Below, one piece after another: positions 32,803-41,041 of a stretch of DNA of 64,000 bases. Location: positions 1,075,234 to 1,139,233 of the forward strand of contig NZ_JAAHIH010000004.1 in NCBI RefSeq assembly GCF_010671925.1, read 5' to 3'. Made by a program: the position numbers and the translations under genes. The notes under the pieces were generated by a model, which worked only from the letters and a program-made list of their open reading frames with translations, did no database searches and had not been told where the DNA came from. Source of the stretch: Moorena sp. SIOASIH. Its GTDB lineage: Bacteria; Cyanobacteriota; Cyanobacteriia; Cyanobacteriales; Coleofasciculaceae. The first letter of the stretch is position 1, and every line of letters starts with the position of its first letter.

Positions 32803-34056
32803 ATGAAACTACTGCATGTTGAAAAAATCATTGCTAATGACAGAGTGAGACTTGTTGGTCTCGTGCAGGTTGATAGCCTTGACCAAGAAATAGAGATTTA
32901 TTTTGAATATCCTCAACGATTCGCTGATTTTGTCAGTGAAAGCGCCGATGCTTTTGTTCCTGCCTTACTTTTACCGGCAATGGAGAAAGGTGAAAATCTG
33001 GAGATAAAACCGCTGATGTCCGCGAAACTTTTTCGCAATTTACCTACCATACAAGATATCTTTCATCAGTGGTATCCATCCCAGCTGAAAAAAGTTTTAG
33101 TTACCGCAGAATCTCCAACAAACTATGATCAAAAATCCCTTAGCAAAGTTGGGGCATTTTTCTCCTTGGGAGTGGATTCGTTTTATACCTTTATTAAACA
33201 TACGAAGACCCCTAGCGACCTTGGACTTCCGCTTTCTCATTTAATTTACATGAAAGGCATTGAGCGACCTTTACGCATTTATAAACATGGTCAAGAAAAA
33301 AAGGTAATTTCAAGGATTATGGAAGTTGCCCATGCAGCCAGTATAGATTGTATTGTAGGTGAAACAAATATCCGCAATCATTTTAACTTACAATGGGGAC
33401 CTTATTATCATGGGGCTGGCTTAGCTTCAGTGTCCCTTTCTCTTTCAGCAGGTTTAGAATCTGTTTTAATTCCTTCAACAGATTCTTATAAAGATGTTTT
33501 CCCTTGGGGAACTAGCCCATTACTCGACCACCTATGGTCAACGGAAAAAACTAATATAGTTCATGACGGTTCAGAGACCCAAAGGGTTGAAAAAATTGCT
33601 AAATTTTTAGCAAAAGACCCTTTTGCTATGAAATATTTGAGGGTATGTACTAATAATGAAGGTGGTGAAACCAACTGTGGAACCTGCCCTAAATGCGTGA
33701 GAACTATGCTGCCTTTACTGATTTCTGGCAATTTAGAAAAAGCCATAACATTTCCAGATAAATTACCCAGTAATTGGAACAGAATATTGCAAATTCAAGA
33801 TACTCATGATCTAAGTCATGCTGTAGCAATTTTGAAGCTAGCGAAAGACGTTAAGGCCGAAGAAAAAATAGTAAAAGCTCTTGATAGCAAAATAGAAAAT
33901 GGTAAAGCCTATCTATTTTGCCAAGGCAAAACTATTGCTGGCGTAGTAGCTTCAATACTTCACGTTTATTTTATTAAGAAGCCATTTGATTTGGTCAAAC
34001 AACCAATCAAAGACATTCTAAATAGCCTAAGTTTATATAGCGCAAACCAGGGCTGA
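32803..34056 (+). CDS. PP-loop (ATP pyrophosphatase-like) protein in surface glycan context
   Basis: 417 residues. FFSLGVDSFYTFI (about 120-132) matches the SxGxDS PP-loop that binds ATP for adenylation. CGTCPKC (about 291-297) is a CxxCxxC zinc motif placed as in QueC/ExsB-like enzymes. A C-terminal tail of about 110 residues is basic and helical. PP-loop enzymes activate carboxyls or carbonyls for amide, nitrile or thio-transfer. Paired with a pyruvyltransferase-family gene, it may modify a surface sugar or its acid group. I do not recognise a characterised member and the specific role is unknown. Confidence 0.65.
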   Translation: MKLLHVEKIIANDRVRLVGLVQVDSLDQEIEIYFEYPQRFADFVSESADAFVPALLLPAMEKGENLEIKPLMSAKLFRNLPTIQDIFHQWYPSQLKKVLVTAESPTNYDQKSLSKVGAFFSLGVDSFYTFIKHTKTPSDLGLPLSHLIYMKGIERPLRIYKHGQEKKVISRIMEVAHAASIDCIVGETNIRNHFNLQWGPYYHGAGLASVSLSLSAGLESVLIPSTDSYKDVFPWGTSPLLDHLWSTEKTNIVHDGSETQRVEKIAKFLAKDPFAMKYLRVCTNNEGGETNCGTCPKCVRTMLPLLISGNLEKAITFPDKLPSNWNRILQIQDTHDLSHAVAILKLAKDVKAEEKIVKALDSKIENGKAYLFCQGKTIAGVVASILHVYFIKKPFDLVKQPIKDILNSLSLYSANQG

Positions 34057-34066
34057 ATGACACCCT

Positions 34067-34412
34067 GGCCGTAGGCCACGCTACGCGAACGTTAAGCGCC
34101 AGCTTAAGCCAAAAACTGGGAAAAATCTGCTAGAACTGATCAGCTATCAGCTATCAGCCGTCAGCCGTCAGCCGTCAGCCGTCAGCCTTGGCCATTCGCG
34201 AATGGCCAAGGCTGACGCTACGGAATCAGCTTATTTTATTCAAAGGTGCGCTTTCCGCATCTAATTATTAAATTCGCCACGGGTCGCATCTAAAAGCACC
34301 GATTGCGCTACGCGCACGCTGCGCGAACAGTAGCTTGGCCACAGGCTCAAAGCTGATAACTGATAGCTGATAGCTGATAGCTGATAGCTGATAGCTGATA
34401 GCTGATAGCTTA
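34067..34412. repeat. Mixed repeat block between two genes
   Basis: GGCCGTAGGCCACGCTACGC (34067), CAGCTAT and CAGCCGT 7-mers (34140-34185), the palindrome CTTGGCCATTCGCGAATGGC (34185) and GCTGATA 7-mers (34347-34412). It fills the gap after the PP-loop gene. Confidence 0.88.
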
Positions 34413-34420
34413 CTCGCTGA

Positions 34421-35056
34421 CTAACCCCCTGATAAAAACTGGGGATTTGGCCAATGATATTGGTTCTTAACAGGTAGCGGAGCTGCCTGACTTACCTTTT
34501 CTCTCCTAGCACTTTCAATAACACTCCCTTGGCAAAGCATCTGAGCCATCAAAATCATTACAGTTTCAAATACTGAGGTCTTATTATTGGGATTAACAGC
34601 TACAATTGGGGGTTGATTGGTATCGCCGATGTATGCCATGCGCATCATAATTTCCTCTGGAGTCCATGCCCCTGCAACATCAGTATGAGTCAGACCAATA
34701 ATCATTGGAATAGTGACCCGCTCCTGCATAAACGATAAAATCTGACGAGCACTAGCAAAATCACTGGTTCGATTAGCTGCCATCAATAAAATATAGGCGT
34801 GAGCTCGGCGAATCAAAATATCCCACATAAAATCAAAGCGAGCTTGACCAGGAGTTCCATACAGGTGCAAATCCAAGTTCCGATTTAAGGAACGCAAACC
34901 AAAGTCTAAGGCAACGGTCGTTTTTTTCTTAAACAATGATGTGGCATCCGTAGCCGTTCGTTCTGTTTCAATAACCGCACCTTCGCTGAATGTTCTGACA
35001 AAAGTAGATTTGCCAGCCCCTATTGTTCCCGTTACTACAATCCGTATACTGTCCAT
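34421..35056 (-). CDS. MglA/Arf-like small GTPase (paralogue 1)
   Basis: I chose the ATG at 35056 (MDSIRIVVTG) after GCTAGGGAAG; an ATG seven codons upstream is also open. The 211-residue protein has a P-loop GTIGAGKST (10-18), KKKTTVALDFG (switch I region), LYGTPGQARF (G3, 66-74) and GLTHTD (G4, 121-126, in place of NKxD). It resembles bacterial MglA and the conservon CvnD GTPases, which act with roadblock proteins in cell polarity or signalling. The C-terminal 40 residues are Pro/Asn-rich and absent from paralogue 2. A roadblock gene lies immediately upstream on the same strand. Confidence 0.88.
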   Translation of the reverse strand: MDSIRIVVTGTIGAGKSTFVRTFSEGAVIETERTATDATSLFKKKTTVALDFGLRSLNRNLDLHLYGTPGQARFDFMWDILIRRAHAYILLMAANRTSDFASARQILSFMQERVTIPMIIGLTHTDVAGAWTPEEIMMRMAYIGDTNQPPIVAVNPNNKTSVFETVMILMAQMLCQGSVIESARREKVSQAAPLPVKNQYHWPNPQFLSGG

Positions 35057-35132
35057 TGGATTATGCTTCCCTAGCAAATACTACAGGTTATCAACTGTGC
35101 CAGTAGGTTGGGGTGAATCAAGGTAATTTGTT

Positions 35133-35400
35133 GACGATTGATGGTTGATGGTTGACGGTTGATGGTTGACTGTTAGTGGTCAACCTTTAACAAAAAATAC
35201 CTTACATTGAATTTCACACACCCACTGACGTTATACCAATAATCTAGAATGCCTTGGCCGTAGGCCACGCTACGCGAACAACAATTTTTAAAAAATTTTA
35301 CCATTTAATAATGGGTAATGGGTAATTAATCCTAGTCTTTAAATTACCCATTACCAATTATCTATCACCCATTACCAATGACTATCAATTACTATAGTTT
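35133..35400. repeat. GTTGATG heptamers, palindromic repeat and TAATGGGTAAT inverted repeat
   Basis: GTTGATG/GTTGACG 7-mers (35133-35180), TTGGCCGTAGGCCACGCTAC (35254-35279), and AATGGGTAATGGGTAATT facing AAATTACCCATTACC (35306-35355). Confidence 0.85.
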
Positions 35401-35449
35401 ATCCCTTTTATAAACACAAGGTATTAGTAGAGTAATACCCAGAAAATTA

Positions 35450-35821
35450 CTATAGCAACATTGGTTTTAATTCAGCAAGAGTCCGTTTAATTTCTAACAT
35501 CAATACTCCCTGCTTAGCTGCTTTACTAGCTAGAACCAGAAATACCGCTTCTTCACCACAACTGGTCAAAACGCTAAATCCCTCTTTCCCCTCAACATAG
35601 ATCCGGTCAATGTCACCTCTAGCCAGTTCTGAGCCAATTCGCTCACCCAAGGAGAGCATAGCTGCAGACATGGCTGAAACCCGTTCTTCATCCATTTCCC
35701 CAGGCAGACTAGACGCTAAGGGTAAACCATCGGTCGTGACTACAGCTGCTCCCTGAATATCAGCAGTGGATGTAACAAAATTATGCAGGATATACCCCAA
35801 TTTTTGAGCATTGATCGCCAT
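35450..35821 (-). CDS. Roadblock/LC7 domain protein (MglB-like)
   Basis: 123 residues, a single roadblock domain: IQGAAVVTTDGLPLASSLPG, then SAMSAAMLSLGERIGSELARGD, and IYVEGKEGFSVLTSCGEEAVFLVLASKAAKQGVLMLEIKRTLAELKPML. Roadblock dimers are GTPase-activating or scaffold partners of MglA-type GTPases. Its position between a protoglobin-like gene and a GTPase on the same strand suggests a complex with the latter. The gap to the GTPase (393 bp) is occupied by repeats, so transcriptional linkage is uncertain. Confidence 0.9.
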   Translation of the reverse strand: MAINAQKLGYILHNFVTSTADIQGAAVVTTDGLPLASSLPGEMDEERVSAMSAAMLSLGERIGSELARGDIDRIYVEGKEGFSVLTSCGEEAVFLVLASKAAKQGVLMLEIKRTLAELKPMLL

Positions 35822-36082
35822 TGTTCTCTTACTCCAATTGCAGAATGTGTAATTCGGTTAGTTTGTGTTCCTCGAAACTGATAGCTGATATTTAAGTAGG
35901 AGTAGTGCCAATTTGCCAGAACTTATAGACTATTGATTGAGTTTCCAACAAAATCGACAGGTAATCTAACAATCCTATCGGAAAAGTGAACAGTCACAGG
36001 TCTGACTCAGGACTCGTAACTTTCCGAGTCAGAACTATTTTATTGACAGGTATTGTTCACAAATGATTTAGGATTGCTCTAG

Positions 36083-36637
36083 TTACATAGAGCTAGCGCC
36101 AGTACTAATCAGACGTCTAAATAGACCCTCTGTCCAGCCAGTTTCTTTGAGAACCGCTGCCGAACTCACTTCTACATAGGCTTGCTCAATGAAGGCTAAA
36201 TCAATCATGCAGATCCGACTGAGGGCATCCCGCAAGGCTTCATCTTTACTATCAGTTTTTATCCGGTTAGTAAATGCCTGCACTACAATTGCCATTGCTG
36301 GGACGACATGTTGAGGACCGATACCAATTTTCACATGTACCAAACCTATACGCCAACGACGTTCAGCATAGGCTTGTCCCCAGTCATCCATACCAGTGAA
36401 CATTTCGTAAAACCATTGCACAAAGGTTGCTCGTAGGCGATCCATACGACCTTCCTTCTCTTTCATAATGGCATCCATTTCTTCATCATTACCTAAGTAA
36501 GTATAGAAATGGTCTGCCATTTCAGAAGCAATTTCTTTTCCCCAATCTGCCTGTGATTTCAGAAGCACTTTGTCTTCACTGGTCAAATTGACACGCTTTT
36601 CCATCTTAGTCATAAATTCCTGGGGATCTAAGCTCAT
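36083..36637 (-). CDS. Protoglobin-like haem sensor protein
   Basis: 184 residues, all helical. DPQEFMTKMEKRVNLTSEDKVLLKSQADWGKEIASEMADHFYTYL matches the A-B helices of globin-coupled sensors. The stretch RRWRIGLVHVKIGIGPQHVVPAM holds a candidate proximal haem-ligand histidine at His101. No output domain is attached; the C-terminus ends shortly after the H helix. A free-standing globin domain next to a roadblock protein and two GTPases suggests that gas or redox sensing is passed on through protein contact. Haem binding is predicted, not proven. Confidence 0.78.
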   Translation of the reverse strand: MSLDPQEFMTKMEKRVNLTSEDKVLLKSQADWGKEIASEMADHFYTYLGNDEEMDAIMKEKEGRMDRLRATFVQWFYEMFTGMDDWGQAYAERRWRIGLVHVKIGIGPQHVVPAMAIVVQAFTNRIKTDSKDEALRDALSRICMIDLAFIEQAYVEVSSAAVLKETGWTEGLFRRLISTGASSM

Positions 36638-36849
36638 AATTACTCCGATATAGGTTAAACTAACTCTAATTGATTACTTATTTGTTTAGCAAAGCACCCC
36701 GATTTAATTTTAGAGTATTCCAACACTATAGCAACGATTTTTTTGATTATTATTATCTGAATAGATAATTTTGGACTAAAATAGAATCCTGGAATTTAGT
36801 TACATTTTAGCTTTTTGAATTTATAAAAAAAAAGATTTACAAGTTTTTT

Positions 36850-37045
36850 TTTGTATAGTTTTAGTGAAGTTTATAGTTTGGGTTTACCAGAATTTTAAAC
36901 TATTCACTTCATCTATCGTTGAATGTACCTATAACCTAAAATTCTGGATGTTTAGTAGTTGATACTACATTTATAGGTAAACTCTATAACGTTTACTTAC
37001 TAAGCTTTTCAGCAAGTGATCCGTTCAATCCGGATCACTTTTTTT
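36850..37045 (+). ncRNA. Candidate small RNA ending in an orphan terminator
   Basis: A strong intrinsic terminator on the plus strand has no plus-strand gene upstream for several kb. The simplest reading is a short non-coding transcript starting in the AT-rich region near 36840-36880, where TTTTTTTGTATAGTTTTAG could contain a promoter. The 5' end is a guess. Confidence 0.4.
37013..37044 (+). terminator. Orphan intrinsic terminator
   Basis: AGTGATCCG pairs perfectly with CGGATCACT across a 7-nt loop, followed by a run of T. No U-run exists on the opposite strand. Confidence 0.85.
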
Positions 37046-37169
37046 AGTGACGCTAATTAATGATTTATGTAGTTTTATAAACACAAATTACAGAACATGG
37101 CAATTCTTAGAAACGATAATCCTTGGGGCGAAGTATTCGGCTAGCAAATTTGGGAGCAAACCAAGAATT

Positions 37170-37360
37170 TATAGCGTTTCTCGTAGTTATGAGGTACAGT
37201 CTTCTTTGACGTTGATTCCCTGTTAGGTGCCCTTGACCCATTAAGAATTAAATTCGCCACGGGTCGCACCTCTTGATGCAGCACATCGCTATTCCCTATT
37301 CCCTGTTCCCTGTTCCCTAAAATCCAGAAATTTTGTACCTCATAGCTATGAGAATTGCTA
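37170..37360. mobile_element. MITE-like element with about 27-bp TIRs and heptamer core
   Basis: The left end TATAGCGTTTCTCGTAGTTA leads into TGAGGTACA. The right end TGTACCTCATAGCTATGAGA leads into ATTGCTA and is its inverted copy with few mismatches. It contains the palindrome CTCATAGCTATGAG (37339-37352) and a CCCTATT/CCCTGTT 7-mer run. Partial copies of this family lie at 6250, 6478, 13354, 28214, 43652 and 57037. Confidence 0.8.
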
Positions 37361-37465
37361 GATGTGCGAATGCTTCGCCCTTACAAACGTCCTTTGTTTT
37401 ATGGGTTTCGACCTGACAGGGGCTGGTCAGTTATTTGAGCTGAACGGCACTAGCTAGTGGCTTGT

Positions 37466-37993
37466 CTAGGAATCTAGGAGATCCATCAAAAGCACCAAAG
37501 CCTCAAGCACTGAGGTTCGCTGATTGGGATTAACTATCACACTTGGGGGTTGATTGTGAGGGTTGCTATAACCGAGAGTTCTGATAATTTCCTCTGAGGT
37601 CATTGCCCCTGGACAATCCATATGGGTTAAACCAATAATCATGGGAACATTTACTCGCTCCTTCATAAACAGGAGAAGCTCACGAGAGTGGTTCAAGCTG
37701 CTGGGTCGATGAACTGGCACCAGTACAATATAGGCGTGAGCTTCACGAATCAAAATATCCCACATGAAGTCAAAGCGAGATTGACCAGGAGTACCGTAGA
37801 TATGAACATTTAGATTGTTACCAAAGGTAAGGCTACCAAAGTCAAAGGCAACGGTAGTTTTTTTCTTGAGCAGAAGTATTTCGTCGGTGGCTTTACCTTC
37901 TATTTCCACAGCTTCAAAATTACTTGCTGTCCTCACAAAAGTAGATTTGCCAGCTCCTACAGTTCCGGTTACTACGACACGGATACTTTTCAT
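37466..37993 (-). CDS. MglA/Arf-like small GTPase (paralogue 2)
   Basis: 175 residues from the ATG at 37993, preceded by GGTGGAG; a long upstream open frame is probably leader. P-loop GTVGAGKST (10-18), KKKTTVAFDFG, IYGTPGQSRF (G3, 66-74) and GLTHMD (G4, 121-126) occupy the same positions as in paralogue 1. The two are ancient or recent duplicates, identical in several blocks (WDILIR, HAY, PMIIGLTH). It lacks the Pro-rich tail of paralogue 1. It lies upstream of the globin and roadblock genes on the same strand, separated by 830 bp. Confidence 0.88.
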   Translation of the reverse strand: MKSIRVVVTGTVGAGKSTFVRTASNFEAVEIEGKATDEILLLKKKTTVAFDFGSLTFGNNLNVHIYGTPGQSRFDFMWDILIREAHAYIVLVPVHRPSSLNHSRELLLFMKERVNVPMIIGLTHMDCPGAMTSEEIIRTLGYSNPHNQPPSVIVNPNQRTSVLEALVLLMDLLDS

Positions 37994-38285
37994 GGGATTT
38001 ACTCCACCAAGGCTAATTAATACTGAGTAGATTTCTGTCTTAGCAGATGAGAAAGGGAAATTTGGTGGGGTAAGTCCTGTAATTTGAGTTAAACTCAGAT
38101 CTTGAACCAAGTTTAAGATTTACCTGTAAAGGTAGGGAACTTCGGATCGGGGAACAGGGAACAGTGATAAGATTTGGTGCTTTCAGTACTTAAATTGATT
38201 GTTATCACTGCCGTTATTAAGTTTTTTGTACTGGTGCAAGAGCTCAGTTAAAGGAGGGTTATCAAAGGGGATTTGGTATCAATAC

Positions 38286-39389
38286 TCAATCTCCAACAGT
38301 ATTAATCTCAAGTCCTCGACTTTGTATAGTTTGCTCAAATAATGGCGTAGACAGGGCTTGTTCCACCGGCCAAACTCCCGGTTTATTGAGTTGACCAGTA
38401 AGCATCAGTTCAGCAATACTACCAGTACCGACCCCAGCAGCGACAGCAGTATTCTCATGGACTAAGGTTGAGCCAGCACGGGCTGATTTACCATCTTTGT
38501 AACCAGTAACCTCTGAGCGAATGGCAACACCAACGCCACTAATGCGATCGCTTACATCGGTCATGATGTGGCTGACATGGGACAAAAACTCGATTCCAGC
38601 GGGATTTTTCAGCCAAGATGAGGGAAAGATATGGGCAGCTATCCAGGTCAGATGATTATAAAAATCGGGAACTGAGCCAAATTTAGTGATTACCGTGTTA
38701 ACGGGGAATGAGTCCACTAAGGTCAAGGCTTCTGGCATATCAAACCAGTAGACACCAGCTTTACCATAGGGAGCAGGGAATTGGATGGTTTCGCGTAGGC
38801 TATAAGGTTTCACGGTTTGCCACTGATTATCAATCCAAGCTTCAAAGGGTTCTTGCAATCCCAGGAAAGTAGTACGCATCACCGTCACTCCAGCACCACC
38901 AGAACCCGCAACTACATAGCTCAGGTGAATCCGTTCTGCAAAATCTAACTGTTCCACATCGTGACGCACCATGCTATTCGAGATACCAGGAAAAATGCCA
39001 GAATTCACAATAGCGGTGACACCAGCAGCAGCAGCTTGTTCACGGAAGGCTAAGGCTTTACGGGTAAAAGCACGGTTGTCACTGACATCGAGATAGTTAA
39101 CCCCTTGTTCGATGCAAGTGTTTAGGACAGTAGCGTCTCGGTAGAGAAACGGACCAGCACAATGGATTACTAGGTTGTGAGATGCGATCGCATTTCTTAA
39201 CCCCTCCTGATCAGCTAAGTCTAGAGGAAGAAACTGCACGGGGGGCTGTAACTGTTGTGGCAATGCTAGGTCAAGTTTACCCTGACGTCCGGTAATCGTA
39301 ATTTTCGCCTGAGTATGGGCAAGTAAGTCTTGCGCTACACTGTTCCCGATTCGTCCTTTGCCTCCTAGGATTAAAACCTGGTCTGTCAT
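38286..39389 (-). CDS. Saccharopine dehydrogenase-like NAD(P) oxidoreductase
   Basis: 367 residues. The N-terminal Rossmann fold has LILGGKGRIGNSVAQDLL (GxGxxG type, about 5-22) followed by ITGRQGKLDLAL. The sequence VIHCAGPFLYRDATVLNTCIEQGVNYLDVSD (about 75-105) is typical of the saccharopine dehydrogenase / trans-acting enoyl reductase superfamily. The C-terminal half forms the alpha/beta substrate domain. The reaction is unknown: cyanobacterial members are largely uncharacterised. The gene is isolated between repeat-bearing spacers. Confidence 0.82.
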   Translation of the reverse strand: MTDQVLILGGKGRIGNSVAQDLLAHTQAKITITGRQGKLDLALPQQLQPPVQFLPLDLADQEGLRNAIASHNLVIHCAGPFLYRDATVLNTCIEQGVNYLDVSDNRAFTRKALAFREQAAAAGVTAIVNSGIFPGISNSMVRHDVEQLDFAERIHLSYVVAGSGGAGVTVMRTTFLGLQEPFEAWIDNQWQTVKPYSLRETIQFPAPYGKAGVYWFDMPEALTLVDSFPVNTVITKFGSVPDFYNHLTWIAAHIFPSSWLKNPAGIEFLSHVSHIMTDVSDRISGVGVAIRSEVTGYKDGKSARAGSTLVHENTAVAAGVGTGSIAELMLTGQLNKPGVWPVEQALSTPLFEQTIQSRGLEINTVGD

Positions 39390-39958
39390 TAGATCATGTC
39401 CGCTTGAATACTTATTGCAGTTCTATCTTACGGTTGCTGGTTTCACTTAATTTCATCATTAGATTCAAGTCTAATTTAATTGTGTCCATTGGGTTTTACT
39501 AATAGTAAATTTTTAAACTCTAGGGATCCGTGTAGGAATTGTGATAATTTTTGATGCCATATTCCCTACTCCCTACTCCCTACTCCCTACTCCCTACTCC
39601 CTTTAACACTATAGCAATTTTAAGGGATTGAAACCTAAGAGAAGTCAGTCCGACTTTGGGTATATTCTTTCCCATCTTCCCCATCTTTCCAATCTTCCTC
39701 ATTTCCATCTCCATAAATTATCCCGATGTTGTGCAAACCCCTTCAGGGGATAGCCTTGAGTTGCGCCATTTGGTTAAGTTTTGTTACAAAATCCCGACAT
39801 CCTGCATAAACGGTAGGGCTTAATCCTGATAAGTATTAAAACCCTTAAAACTAGCAACTAACTACCGTTTGCAGCACATGACCTAGCTCCCCCAAACTGA
39901 TCAGTGCGAAATCGCCTCCCCACAGACTATCCAACTTTTTTTAGAATAGGTCTACAAG
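39390..39958. other. Divergent intergenic region with CCCTACT heptamers
   Basis: About 570 bp. A CCCTACT 7-mer array occupies 39562-39604 and is followed by CACTATAGCAATTTTAAGG, the terminal motif of the 37170 MITE family. The remaining sequence presumably holds promoters for both flanking genes; none is clear. Confidence 0.65.
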
Positions 39959-40561
39959 ATGAATACTATCACCAACTCTTTAGAAAGGGCAAATACTCAA
40001 GCACAACAGTTAGATAAGGTTTTCTTACAAGGGATACTGGAAGGATTTATTGATGGCATTTTGATTTTGAGTACAAAAGGAAAGATACTTCATGCCAATG
40101 AATCTGCTCGCCTTCTGTTGCATAAACTCACACCAGACAGTAAACAATCTAATTTGGTGCCTAAACAAATCTGGCGTGTCTGCCAAGCTTTGAAGTACAG
40201 TGTTAAGTCCTATCATTCTCAGGCAGTTATTATAGATTCTCATCTTACTACGAGTCAGTCAACTACTGTTCGGATACGAGTTCGATGGCTCAAATTAGAG
40301 TTATCCAAAGAACCTTTGATTTTAGTCACTCTTGAAGACCAACATCAATCCATTCAAAATCTAGTGCTTGCAGAAGTTTACCACTATGGTTTAACTCCTC
40401 GTGAAGCAGAAGTCTGGTTACTGCGTCGAGTCAATTACTCCTATAAAGACATTGCCGCTAAGCTATTCATTACCCTCAGCACAGTGAAGAAGCACATGAA
40501 AAATATTCATGCTAAACAGAAAATGGCTCTTTTTCTAGAGCATAATCTTGTGTCGGGATAA
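39959..40561 (+). CDS. LuxR-type regulator with N-terminal PAS-like domain
   Basis: 200 residues. The first 120 look like a PAS domain (ILEGFIDGILILSTKGKILHANESARLLL). The C-terminus is a LuxR/GerE helix-turn-helix: YGLTPREAEVWLLRRVNYSYKDIAAKLFITLSTVKKHMKNI (about 148-188). No receiver domain is present, so control is probably by ligand or redox state sensed in the PAS domain. Possible targets include the ClC channel gene 480 bp downstream in the same direction, but there is no direct evidence. Confidence 0.87.
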   Translation: MNTITNSLERANTQAQQLDKVFLQGILEGFIDGILILSTKGKILHANESARLLLHKLTPDSKQSNLVPKQIWRVCQALKYSVKSYHSQAVIIDSHLTTSQSTTVRIRVRWLKLELSKEPLILVTLEDQHQSIQNLVLAEVYHYGLTPREAEVWLLRRVNYSYKDIAAKLFITLSTVKKHMKNIHAKQKMALFLEHNLVSG

Positions 40562-41041
40562 GGATAAATTTAATTTAAACTTAAAAGCTAAAACCTTAAG
40601 CCAGTGCTTTGCAGCTAGACCAATGATTTGAAGCGAGCAGTTGTGGACTAGCTGCTGCATCTGGCTTACCAATTAGAGGAGTTGCACTCGGAGGGTTTGT
40701 TGTAGTCTGTAGCAACACCCCCGACTCAGGCAAACTCTTGTCAGGCTTACCTCAATCAATGTTAGGTATTGAACCATCAGACTAGACGAGGGCAAAATTC
40801 CCCTAACCGATCACCCCTGATTCACCAAGGGCTTCCATTGTTCATGATAAGTCAGTTTCAAAGGTTATGAAAACTACTTTATGCAAAAAACATTTTAAAT
40901 TCATGCAAAATCAACATTAAACAATTTTTTATGTAAAAAGCAATTTAATTTCATGTACCCCATACATAGTTACTCTATCTATTTAAGTTATTTTTGTCCA
41001 TGATGAAAAAATAACCAATTTTCGTAAAAGACAACTGGGTC
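40562..41041. other. Intergenic region upstream of the ClC gene
   Basis: 480 bp. Near 40880-40960 there are three imperfect copies of an AT-rich unit, ATGCAAAAAACATTTTAAAT, ATGCAAAATC and ATGTAAAAAGCAATTTAATT. These could be operator-like direct repeats. No gene is seen. Confidence 0.45.
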
